From positions 1 through 24,533 of the forward strand of contig LSSN01000777.1 in assembly GCA_001970855.1 (NCBI GenBank): a DNA stretch of 24,533 nucleotides. Reading direction: 5' to 3'. The number at the start of each line of letters is the position of its first letter. The stretch's first letter is position 1. The position numbers and the translations under genes were made by a program. Shown one piece after another: positions 1 to 10,226 of the stretch. This stretch comes from Smittium culicis. Its lineage: Eukaryota > Kickxellomycota > Harpellomycetes > Harpellales > Legeriomycetaceae. Under the pieces are notes generated by a model, which saw only the letters and a list, made by a program, of their open reading frames with translations, did no database searches and had not been told where the DNA came from.

Positions 1-1020
1 TAAAATGAAATATGTTTAATAATTAACAATCTAAAATATCAATTTATATTGTCATTTAATTTAGCTAATTCAATTTTAGGATAGTAAAAAAAGAAATCGC
101 CTTTAATTTTTATTTCAATTATGTAGGTTCTATTGTATGATTCCCAAAATATATTCTAGTGGTATAAGCTAACAATCCATAGCAAAATTATATTTTTTAT
201 ATAAGCTGCGAATTGTTGCTCTTTATACAACGTGCGCGTATAAGCTATCATAGAATTCAGTACAATCATTAGAATAACTTTTATATTTATAGTCTTTTAA
301 GGGTTGGTTGAACTTAATATAAAACGTATTAGCTCTACATTAACGTTTATTTCCTAATCATTTTTTTCTATATTCAAATATTATATTAGTTTGATTTTAT
401 TTTAATTTCATAAGGGCTAAAGTGTATAAATTAAAAAATTAAAAATACAATTGTTAGATAATGAGTGAAGAAAGCTTTTTGTTTCACCTTTAAACTATTG
501 GCCTGAATACTCATAAATTGGTTATATTATTGGCGGAATTGGAAAGGCTTTTTTTATTATATACTTATTTCATTTTAAAAGAATTATTAAATAAAAATAA
601 TTCTGGCTTTTCTTTATAGGATGATAATTATTTTTGAAATTTCATACACTGTAACTCTTTACGCGAAAAAGCATTCTCTTCATGAAGATACCCCCATACA
701 TATTCCAATTCTTTACATTTAAAAGTATCACTTTTCTACTTTATTGAACATTGTTAATCTAATTTTTTCTATATAAAGTTTTGAGAATAATGAAATAAAT
801 TCTACTATACATTAAATTTGATAGAAAATGATATTATTAACTATTTCTATCCTTTACAGAATTTCTATATTACTAATAAGTTTTTGTTTTTGTTTTTTCA
901 TTTTATTACCAGCTAATAATTTAAAAAAACGGACTATAATATAAAAAATATAATTTATTTTATCGCCCTGTTGTTAGATGAAATTTAGCTTTTATTAAGA
1001 ATACTTTGAGCAATACTTTC
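1..1020. other. AT-rich non-coding stretch
   Basis: I see no open frame of useful length, RNA gene or clear repeat here. All six frames are broken by frequent stops, as expected for unconstrained AT-rich DNA. Confidence 0.7.
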
Positions 1021-1216
1021 TTAACCCTTTCACGAGCGGTAGACCATTTTTGGTCTACCAAATATAGCCAATTGTGTATAATTATTTTACTAAAATTCCG
1101 AATCCTTAATAATTAAGAGTTTATTGTGTTAAAAAAACAAATAATTAATATCTTATAAACCATAAACGAATCATAAATTTGATTTTTTTAAAGAGTGATG
1201 GACGGGAAAGGGTTAA
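1021..1216. mobile_element. piggyBac-like MITE, copy 1 (best preserved)
   Basis: A non-coding element of about 196 bp is bounded on both sides by TTAA (1021-1024 and 1213-1216), the target site duplicated by piggyBac-superfamily transposases. Just inside lie near-perfect terminal inverted repeats: CCCTTTCACG at 1025-1034 and CGGGAAAGGG at 1203-1212, matching at 9 of 10 positions when inverted. Starting with CCC next to TTAA is typical of piggyBac ends. A hairpin follows the left end: GGTAGACCA, a 4-nt loop, then TGGTCTACC. Diverged relatives occur at 2168-2363 and 17848-18038. It encodes no protein and would depend on a transposase elsewhere. The superfamily assignment is inference from TSD and termini only. 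Confidence 0.75.
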
Positions 1217-2167
1217 AGCAACAAAGAATACATTCAAAATAATGAACTTCGTGTTATTGGCTTGAATCTAGTTGAGCTGATTTTTTAGCGAATTAGTTTT
1301 AACAATCAATTGATAAAACCCTAGCTATATATACATTCCTTGAATTGAAATTTTTCCCGTTCCAGTCATCTAATTCATTTTTTATGAGCTAAAATGAACA
1401 ATCATACTGCCTTCATCCACTAACCCGATATCATTATTAAATAAATTCTTGTTTTTTTTAGTCAATAATCATATACTATAAAGCTTGTATCGATTATAAA
1501 GCTATGTCCATCTGACTATGTTTACCATTTTTTAAACAAATCCAAACTTGAAATTTTTTCTAAAATAGTACGAAAATTCAATTTTCGGCAAGTACAGCAA
1601 TAATGATGCTAAAATCGGAATCTATTCTAAAATTTATATATATTAGTAGCTTAAATAGATATTACAGTATTTTTTCTAGCTCTATCTACACATATCACAC
1701 AATTGTATAGCTATGATCCGACGTTTGTACTTATATATTAATGATTTACAAACTTATTTTTCCAGAAACCCTATCATAAAGTAAATAATATAATATAATG
1801 AAATGAATACACTATTTATTCCCTTGAAAAACATTTCGGCTATTATATATCAAATTTATTTTGAATGATTCCTTGTCAATATACAAATATTTATTCAAGT
1901 ATAAAATCTATATCGATTTAACAAACACAATTAAATTGTTAGGAAAAGCGAGAAATTATATGGATAAAACCTAATCTATGTTTTCCGAGAAATAAATTAC
2001 TAAATAGCCAAATAGTTAAAGCTTATAAAAAGTCTTTAGCGATGAGTTTTATTATCCTCTCAGTTATTTTTAATTATTATCTTTACCCGGTATTTCATTA
2101 AATTTACAAAAAAATTTACCATTTAAATAAAAAGTATTCAAAAATTATGCCGATATATAATTTTGAA
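1217..2167. other. AT-rich non-coding stretch
   Basis: Nothing recognisable lies between the first two MITE copies. No frame stays open for more than a few dozen codons and I see no repeat of note. Confidence 0.65.
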
Positions 2168-2363
2168 TTGACTCTTTCGCGGACGGTATAATATTTGTGA
2201 TCCATCAGAATCAACCAATTTCCATAAATTAAAATATCTTAATTCCGAGAATCGTTAAAATTTCGTTATGTTGTATGATTGCACTAAATATTGAATTTAC
2301 TTTAAACCCATAAAAGAATAATACTATAAATATTTAAATGGCTATTTTGAATCGATAAGTTAA
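2168..2363. mobile_element. piggyBac-like MITE, diverged copy 2
   Basis: This stretch aligns end to end with the element at 1021-1216. The left end reads TTGACTCTTTCGCGGACGG against TTAACCCTTTCACGAGCGG. An interior CCAATT block and a TAAACCCATAAAAGAAT block match in the same order, and the right end closes with GATAAGTTAA against GGGAAAGGGTTAA. The length is also about 196 bp. Many differences at the ends are C/T or G/A changes, and the hairpin arms have lost pairing, so this is an older copy. The exact right boundary is approximate. Confidence 0.55.
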
Positions 2364-3159
2364 AATAGATTTCAATTCTAATCCCACTTACAAAGGAAAA
2401 ATTGCTAAAATCACAATATCTTACTGAACCCGTTTTTATTTATAAAAAATATCAGAAAAGGATATGTTCATATTCACAATAATATTATAAGTTTTTGAAA
2501 AAATAATAGCTCTGCAGCTAACTTTTATTCTATCAAAATATTTAAAAACAGTGGGTTCAGAACCAAATATATAATTTTTCTAACTTTATAGAGATAAGTA
2601 ATTATATTTTTAAACTAATTAATATAATCATATATCGATGGAAGAATTTCTGAATAAGTGGTAATATTTCTTTGAAACTATATTTATCGTTATTGGTTTA
2701 ATAAAAATTTTCATAATAATAGCAGATCAATTTTTTTTAATTTATCAAGGTTTTAAAATCTAAATAGTCCTGAAAAGGTGGATAATTTTAATAGATAAAG
2801 TTTCGCTACTGGGAACAGTTTCCGATATACTTATTTACAGTCTTAATATTTTTAAAATTGATCAATCCCTTTATGTAGAAGAATAACTAGCATTGTACGG
2901 ATAGATTTAACGTATTAAGTGTTATCATTTTGATGGATAGTATACAGAACTTCCAAAACCATTAAAATTTTACTAACTGGCATAAATTTTTTTTTTGTAA
3001 CATAACTCGAAGTACGTAAATGGAATCCTTATCAGCTTTTAATAGGTAAAGAAAGGGCTGGTATCAGGTTTTTTGGCCTTAATTTGACCATCTTGATATA
3101 ATTTTTATCAACCTTCGACCATAAGGGCTCGATTTATTTTACATTATACCACATAGGAC
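2364..3159. other. AT-rich non-coding stretch
   Basis: No gene or repeat is recognised. It lies beyond the C-terminal coding end of the minus-strand retroelement relic and may include its decayed terminal sequence, but no terminal repeat can be defined. Confidence 0.5.
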
Positions 3160-5690
3160 AATAATAATAAATTAGCCTAAAGGCAGCGCCGCTTCACTCA
3201 TTATTGTTTTTGATCTCCATTTTAGTCTCTAATGAGGATCAAACATGTCTTTATTAGACCAGAAAATATGTGAGACTATGTTTTCTGCTGAAATTCTCTA
3301 TGCTACTGCTAGAGCCGCACCGATGATATGTACATTCGAGGTAGTTGTATTTGTTATACGCATTATGATTTCTGATTAAACGTGTATATACCAGGTTATA
3401 CTATCTACTTGAAATGAGCAGCTATTATTATTATTATTATTTCTGAATAATCTGTTAATTATCATAGCACCTTTATTTGCGTGCGGAGTTGGAAAAAACT
3501 CCGATCTGAACTTTTCCTTATATTCATCTATATGCTAATTAATGGAATAATTTAGGATTGAATTTTTTTTTATCTCGTACTGTAATTTAATTGGCTTTCC
3601 ATATCATTTTCCATTTGTAGAATATATCTAATATTAATCTTTGATGAATAATCCTCAATTATAAGAAATCTACTTAAAGTATATATCTAAGAAGTCTTTG
3701 AAGTGAGTTTGTGAACATATAGATCTTTAGCTTTTCCCTATCCCCTGGGCCTAACTATCATGAGAGATATATAAACATTACTTTTTACAAATTATAATAC
3801 CTGGGTATCTTCAATTAATTTTAAGGATTTATTTTTGCATTGGAAATTATCATGGATCCCGAGTCTGATATTTGACTCATTATTTTAAACTCATAAGCCT
3901 TGATTGTGTTTACATTGTGTTTCTTAATAAAAAAATTTTCGTTAAGAAATTAAATATGTAGCTAGCTTGAATTTTAGATCCACTTTTTTAATTATATTTC
4001 ATTATAGTTAGTTATGTCGCGTAGATAGTTTCTGAATCTACATTTTTCAGATTATTTTTTGAAATATAAGTTTTAATGGCATTATCCGCAACAAATTTCG
4101 TTTTGATTATGCACTGCTGATCCACCAAAAAATCAGACAACGTTTTTTTTTCGAGAGCGAAGATTTAATACTTTTGGGGTCTAGATCTTCTGTTGATGCT
4201 TGTAACTGAAGGGTTTGTCATACAGATATTTTCAATAAATCTGGATACGATACCGCAGTTTTCAATAAGTATGTGAATAATGTTACTGTCAAAGGTTCTC
4301 TTTCAACTTCTCGAAATACTTGATGTACTAGATTCCGAATAGGGGATTTATAAGGGCATTTTCATTCTATCCGCATATATTATAGGGATTTTTTCCCGAC
4401 TGCATCCTTGTCCGTGAGCCTACTTATATAATTCCCCTGTTATATTTGCTTCTTCGAAGCGAATAGTTCCACATCGTTGAATCTGTTTAGACTCGTGATT
4501 TTCTCGAATTTCTGATCTTATAGAAACCACTTTGTTCAGAAATTCAGTCTTATTGGAACGCCTGTGGGGTTAAATGTAGTTGGATAATATGTAATCTGTT
4601 GAAGATTGTTAGATTAGATTTAATGATTCACTATAATCTGTGATATTTTAAGCAAATCTGGAAAATTCTTTATACAAAACTCTTTGACGTATGATAACGT
4701 TGTGTTATTGTCCTATTATACAAGAACTCAGCTTCCGATATCTTCTTGAAGCTTAAGAGCATAAAATACTGTCAATTTTTATTTTTCTTTGATATTCTCA
4801 ACGTCTATATCGTGCTTAATAACCCTAAATATAATTTAGAGTCAATATATATTCTCCAAACTCTGTCACTCGAATCGGCGAATATTCCCAGTTCTTTATT
4901 ATCTTGGAATATGGATGAGAGATTCCAGGCTTTCAATTTGTACCTCTTTATTAAAGGATGTTTCAGAGTGACTACAGATTTTGAAAATTTTTTTCTCAAT
5001 ATTCAGCTGATCTCAGCTCCTATTTAATTCTCAGAATTAGTTATCCAGGAATAAATTATAATGAAATTTCCGTCGCTTTTTCAATGAAACTCACGAGATA
5101 ATTCAATCAAGCCCTTCAAGTTTTCAGAATTGTTGACTCTTCAATTTTTAGGTTCCTTTTATTGAAATTATGGGCGTTCAGTGACATCTCTCGTGAATCT
5201 TTGATCATTTAAATGTGTGAAATCAACTTTATTGGATGATAATTGAAATAATCTAGATTCAGAACCCCAGTTTGATGAGATTTTATTATATCGGATTCAT
5301 ATTAGACAAAAATCCTTTAATGAATCTTTTCATTATTATGAGCGTTTATGTAATCTGAAACTCTCATACTTCTCGATCTCATACATCAAAATATACGAAA
5401 AAAATCTTAGTTAAATTTTTGGGATCTATTATAGTCCAAAAGAAACGGATCTGAAGTTTAAAGTTATTTCATATCAATAGAAGCGAATAAAACTTTTTCA
5501 TGAAACTTATATTAGAATATTTATAAATTCATCATCAAATCCAGAGACTTCATGAAATCCACCCTTCTGAAAATTTGGAAGTTTGAGGACAAGTTCTACG
5601 TATTGAGCTGATTTTTCCTACTTATTAGTTTAATTTCAAGGAGCCCAGAAATATTCTGAGTCCCCCAGTATTTTATTTTATTAAAAAAAG
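3160..5690 (-). pseudogene. decayed tyrosine-recombinase (DIRS/Ngaro-type) retroelement pol
   Basis: Read on the minus strand in shifting frames, the region gives retroelement domains in order. Reverse transcriptase comes first: motif A-like LFASIDMK at 5467-5490, then SFGL (usual PFGL) at 5432-5443. RNase H follows: an LKAWNLSSI segment, then GIFADSSDRVW near 4856-4888, matching the WW...DAS.GWG pattern of DIRS elements. Next is the post-RNase H linker (EPLTVTLFTYLLKTAVSYPDL region, about 4235-4298), like the PPW...P.W...WYP.LL linker of these elements. Last is a tyrosine-recombinase C-terminus, HIIGAALAV (3304-3330; usual HSxR) followed by WSNKDMF (3241-3261). Frameshifts and many stops break every domain, and the catalytic Arg of HxxR is lost. 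The linker and recombinase frames have clearly fewer stops than AT-rich noise would. Family assignment is from remembered consensus patterns; ends are approximate. Confidence 0.6.
3423..3441. repeat. ATT/AAT trinucleotide microsatellite inside the relic
   Basis: A run of ATT units (AAT on the minus strand) lies inside the recombinase part of the decayed pol. Read in the relic's frame it gives an Asn run just after an LFRN segment. It is probably a slippage expansion after the element lost function. Confidence 0.7.
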
Positions 5691-7157
5691 ATATATAAAG
5701 ATATAGAGTATAGCTATAAGAGCTAATATATTTATCTTGCAAATACTAATTAGAAGCTGACGAATAAGGAAATAAGTGACTAATGAAAGCTATAACAGAT
5801 TAAGCTGCTTGATTTTCTATGGATTGGGAAATCAGTCGTTTAAGTATCTTTTAAAAATAAAATTTATCTTTAATGCAATTTTAAAACGTTGGCGCTTATG
5901 GTGCAGAATTTATTGTGATCATTTTTGGGAACAATGGTCACTGTAAAGCTTGGGATTGTTAATAAAAAATGATACTGTAAGAATCAATTCTTACAAGATG
6001 ACTATAGAAACTCTAGTCCCGGTTTTTTATATCCTTTATCGTGTTATTGTAGTAACAATGTATTTTCATCTGCCAAAACTGCTTAGGCGGCTGGATAATT
6101 TTTTATCTTGTGTCGCCTCTGATATTATTTAAGTGAGGGGGTTGAGGCAACTCCTTAATATCTGGATTTTAGAATCGCGCCAGGTCCTTTATCAAATTTA
6201 GCCCTTGATTGATTTTTCATCTTTCCTGAATAGAGAAATGAACATTATATCGAAGATTGAACGGAACAAATTGATGTCATTAAGTCAGTTATGTGCTGAA
6301 CTGTCCATAATGAGGAGGCCTTCTACCGTAAGCCCGCATATTGGGTATATTGAGATATAATTTCTCGACCACGCTCACAACTTAAAAATTTTGCTACTAG
6401 ACTGTGCTGTTGGTTGATTAGATCTCTTATACGTCTTACATAGATTGTGATTGAACTTATTTGCTACTAGCTCAGTTATGTATACCAAATTTTTGACGCA
6501 CCTGAAAATTCTTATTGATTTGCGATCATTTCTCTGGCTTTTTTCTACATATAGATCTTCTAGTTTTTCAATTTAAAAAAGTGGATAGAATTTCGGTTAA
6601 ATATTCTGATGTTTTTTTAAAGAAAATCCTATAATTTAATGTAAATTTTGTAATGTAAATTGAGCGGGTGTTTTGAAACAACAGACAGATGAGCTTCATA
6701 ATATTTGTGAACAAAATGTTTGGACTTTCAAGTGAAATTACAGGACACTCGTAGATTCGCTGACACATATTATCTATATTGAACTTATTGCTTGAAAAAG
6801 GGCTGCTTTGATTTCGTAGAGTAGGGAATTTTTTTTCTTAAATCCGACAAATTCAGAGTCTTTTAGTGCATGTGATTTGCAGTTCATCGAAATAAACCTA
6901 TGATTAGAGTTTAAAGCAGCAATTAATTTTTTTTTTTTTTGCATGAGGCGAACGAAAGAAATCTTCTTATATTCAAGGACGCGCTTAGATATACCATGGA
7001 TAGATGGAAAAGTCATATAGTGGTATTCTCATAGTCATATAATGGTCTTCAGGCATTGAGTTGTGTTCCTTTTCATGGTATATTTCGGTAAAAATATCGG
7101 TTAGCTCCTTGATATGATCTTTTCTCACTAATTTCTGGTTAATATTACCTTGTTGCA
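5691..7157. other. no supported gene; two short unrecognised ORFs
   Basis: This lies upstream of the minus-strand retroelement relic, where its gag or RT N-terminus would be expected, but I cannot recognise either. Two adjacent minus-strand frames of 80 and 66 codons (7016-6774 and 6768-6568) match no family I know. They are in different frames and may be chance or residual gag. The rest is AT-rich without signal. Confidence 0.45.
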
Positions 7158-7167
7158 CAGTAAACTC

Positions 7168-7242
7168 TCAAAGTTGGCAACAAATAAATTTGGCACTTTT
7201 TGGTACCAAATACTTTCTAAGTTGGAAATTTGCCAACTTTGA
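7168..7242. repeat. 75 bp imperfect palindrome
   Basis: TCAAAGTTGGCAA at 7168-7180 is perfectly inverted as TTGCCAACTTTGA at 7230-7242. A second short inverted pair, TTTGG and CCAAA, sits between them. The structure could form a cruciform or a stem of at least 13 bp. It lies at the left flank of the pogo-like element and is best explained as subterminal transposase-binding sequence or a nested small element. Confidence 0.8.
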
Positions 7243-8246
7243 ATTTTTGTTGTTTTTTCTTTCTCGTAACAATGATCGTTTCAGCAAATAAAATTTTACA
7301 TTGGAAAAACTCATGTTCTATTTATATTTCGAATGAACTGATTATAGATATTGATGGACAATAGTTCGCGTACAAGAACAATGTGTTTAGATAAAATCTT
7401 GAGTTAAAAACAACTCAATAAGTTTTATAAATCGAAATTTTTAATTTTTTTCTATCAGTTTTAGGGGGTGAATACTACTGATATTTTTTATATATTTAAT
7501 CAACCAAATAAAAATTTCAATCACCCTTTTTATTTCTTTATACTAAATTCTTCTTACCTAAACATCCCAATAAAATAAATTAAATAACCTGAACAAACTT
7601 TGAAAAGACTAACTATAATTTTATTAGAACGAAAGTTATTAACTGAAATATTTTACGAGCTATGCTTTAAACTACAATTGAAACGTCGAAAAATCCAGAA
7701 TTTAATCTTTAATAAGTCTTTCTTCACTTTTTAACAATATAATTATATTTAAATATATTCTATTACTCTAAATTGAGTGTAATTAAAAAAAAAAAAAAAT
7801 TTAATTTTGATAATGCGCTGATCTAAAATAAATATTATAGCACTCCACATTGGATATTTTGATTTTTTTTATTTTCTTTTGATAGTTCATCATCTTTTTA
7901 ATTATTTTTTTAACTATCTTCAATTACATATTAAGAATTGTGTAATAAAGTTAATAAAAAATATTTATTATCATCTTGAACTTTAAATTGATATTTATTT
8001 ACTATTGATGATTGTTTTAATTAATTAGATCTTATTAATTATACGAGTTTATTAAAAAATAAAATAAACAAATTAAAGAAAACCATTTAAAAGAATTTTT
8101 CAAATTCTATAATATTTTTCTGAGTTCGCTTTTCAATTTAACTTCGAATTCTAGTAGAATTATATTTAAGCGTGGGGAAAATTCGTCATTCATTCTCTTC
8201 AATTTATCTAAAAGATTGAATTTTTTTTTGACTTTACCATTTCGAT

Positions 8247-9703
8247 TTAAATCAAATTATCCTCCTTTGAATCTAGTAACAAATTTGTTTCATTGTACAG
8301 TGTTTTAAATATTTCATCATCAAAATAAAAATTGTCATCTTCTATATTTAAGTATTCTTCTGGTTTCATAATAATTGATCTCTCGTTTTTTTCTTTAAAT
8401 ATACGAATATAATTTTCTAAATACTCGATATCATTTTCGTTACTGCTTTTCGCCATTTGAATACTTTCTTCAATAAATAAATCAGGCTCTGCTGTAGAAT
8501 TCAAAACATCATAGTTGTTGTAACAGTCTGATTCGATTTCAATAGTACTTTTGTCTTTTGTCTTTTGAGTTATAGTTATCAGAATAAGAATCTAATTTCC
8601 GTTTTTTTCAGTTAAAACTTTAAAAAAATTAATTATCGTGTTAACCAATAAATTCTCCCATGAAACAGAAATAATTTCAAATGAATTATAAAGGCACAAG
8701 CTGTTATATTTTAAATCTTTTTGTTCGCTCGCTACGTAAATTATATGGTTAATTAATGCAGTTTTATACATGCTTTTAAAAATTTTTATTATACATCTAT
8801 CAAGCGGTTGGATTAATGATGTTGAATTTGAATTTGATGGAAGGAATAAAAATTCAATGTTTGAAAATTCATTAATTTTATGACCGCTGAAGTTATCAGT
8901 AACAATAAGAATTTTTCTACCACTTTCAATTAGATCTTGATTTATTTTTGAATAAAAGTAAAAAAAAATCTCTCGTTTCATCCAAGAATTAGACTTATTA
9001 TTATAATCTAACTTAAGTGTAGAAAGGTCTTTACCTTTAGAGATACTGGGTTTTTAGATTTCCCAATTATCAAAGTTTTGAACTTTTCACCCAATGTGTT
9101 TACAGTGAATAGCAAAGTTATTCTTTCTTTAGAAGATTTCTTTCCTTTTGGACTTTCACTAGATCTAATATAAGTTTTTTTTGGAGGTGTTCTCCAAAAA
9201 AAACCTGATTCGTCATTATTGAATATATCCTTTTTATCATATTTTTTTAGAAAATTTTGAAAATTTTCAGTGAATTCTCTAGCGCCAGTGAAATTTGCAG
9301 TTCCTTGCTCACCATTTATAGATTTAAGTTTATAAAACTTTGCAGAGCTTGCTATGAAATCGTCAAATCCTCTATTTTTTGCATATTTCATAGCTATAAA
9401 TCTTATTGATGGCTCATTTAGATGAAAATTCCTGTCTCCACAAACATTTATAAATTTTGAAATAAAATCATTTACTTTTCTATATTATATACTAGGAATT
9501 ATTTTCCAGGTCTTTGATACAATTTTTTCTGTATCTATTAGCTTTTTTCTTTGTTTCTTTATTTTTGAAATATTATATTTTTCGATTTTAAACTCATAAG
9601 CGATATCATAATAATTATAATTGTTTTCTATCCCCGATAATACTTCGAGCTTTTGGTTCAGAGTTAGGGATTTTCGCTTTTTATTTTTTTTAATACTATC
9701 CAT
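8247..9703 (-). pseudogene. pogo/Tigger-type transposase, broken by stops and a frameshift
   Basis: Four adjacent minus-strand reading frames make one ~485-residue DDE transposase. 9703-9485 is a CENP-B/psq-type helix-turn-helix start (KRKSLTLNQKLEVLSGIE). It runs in frame through a TAA at 9485-9487 into the segment ending at 9008, which carries NNDESGFFWR (first catalytic Asp, codon 9212-9214) and the family's KGKKSSKERITLLF and IGKSKNP blocks. A single-base frameshift around 9020-9045 leads to 8981-8592. That part has SNSWMKRE, VTDNFSGH (second Asp, 8895-8897) and QPLD (third Asp, 8799-8801, 31 residues later). An in-frame TAG near 8589 precedes an acidic C-terminal tail ending at 8247. Such proteins cut and paste DNA at TA sites. 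All three acidic residues survive, so inactivation looks recent; some interruptions could be sequencing errors. Confidence 0.88.
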
Positions 9704-10137
9704 ATTATTGATATATTATAATTATTTTCATTTGAAAGCCATTAATAAATAGGTTTAACTAAATAAATAATTTCTCCTATTTAATTTAAACTATGAATGT
9801 ACCAATATAAAATTCTCTAAATATCGCTATGTAAAATAATAGTTTTTATTTGATTTATATGGACTAATATTATATTTGAATAATATTTAATTTATTTAAT
9901 AAAATGTAATTAGTATTCCATTATTATGCGTGTATCATAATGCTATATTAAGTCGTGTAGTTCAAAATGGATTGACTAATTAAATATTTTTTATATATGT
10001 TCGTTTTTTATAAAAAAAATATGATAAATATTTTTAAGTTTAACGCTATATACAATTTTTTTGATAATAAAAAATGAAAAACACGATAAAAAATTAAATG
10101 CGCGATAAAAAATGATAGGCTAATCAAAAAAACAGTT

Positions 10138-10226
10138 GCCGTCTTAGAAAGCTAAATTTGGCGTGTATTACAGCCATTTTAAAAAAAGTATAAAATGCCA
10201 TCTTAGAAAATTCTTATATTACAGGG
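10138..10226. repeat. diverged direct repeats at the right flank of the pogo-like element
   Basis: Two units begin gccgtcttagaaagct and gccatcttagaaaatt about 58 bp apart, each followed by a tattacag block. The inverse of the tcttagaaa core matches the TTTCTAAG box at 7214-7221. These look like subterminal repeats of the transposon whose remains lie between them. Confidence 0.5.

Larger units (their letters stand above)
7158..10226 (-). mobile_element. candidate extent of a pogo/Tigger-type DNA transposon
   Basis: The broken transposase at 8247-9703 sits between two repeat-bearing flanks. On the left, from CAGTAAACTC at about 7158, there is a 75 bp imperfect palindrome and a TTTCTAAGTTGG box. 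On the right, ending near 10226, two copies of a gcc(g/a)tcttagaaa box lie in inverted orientation relative to the left box. The left start CAGTAA and the inverted right start CTGTAA resemble the CAGT-type ends of Tigger elements. The termini match only weakly and no clean TA target duplication is visible, so the borders are tentative. Confidence 0.35.

Noticed and set aside
4746..5027. 93-codon plus-strand ORF
   Set aside because: It lies antisense to the RNase H part of the minus-strand retroelement relic, which gives the more recognisable protein.
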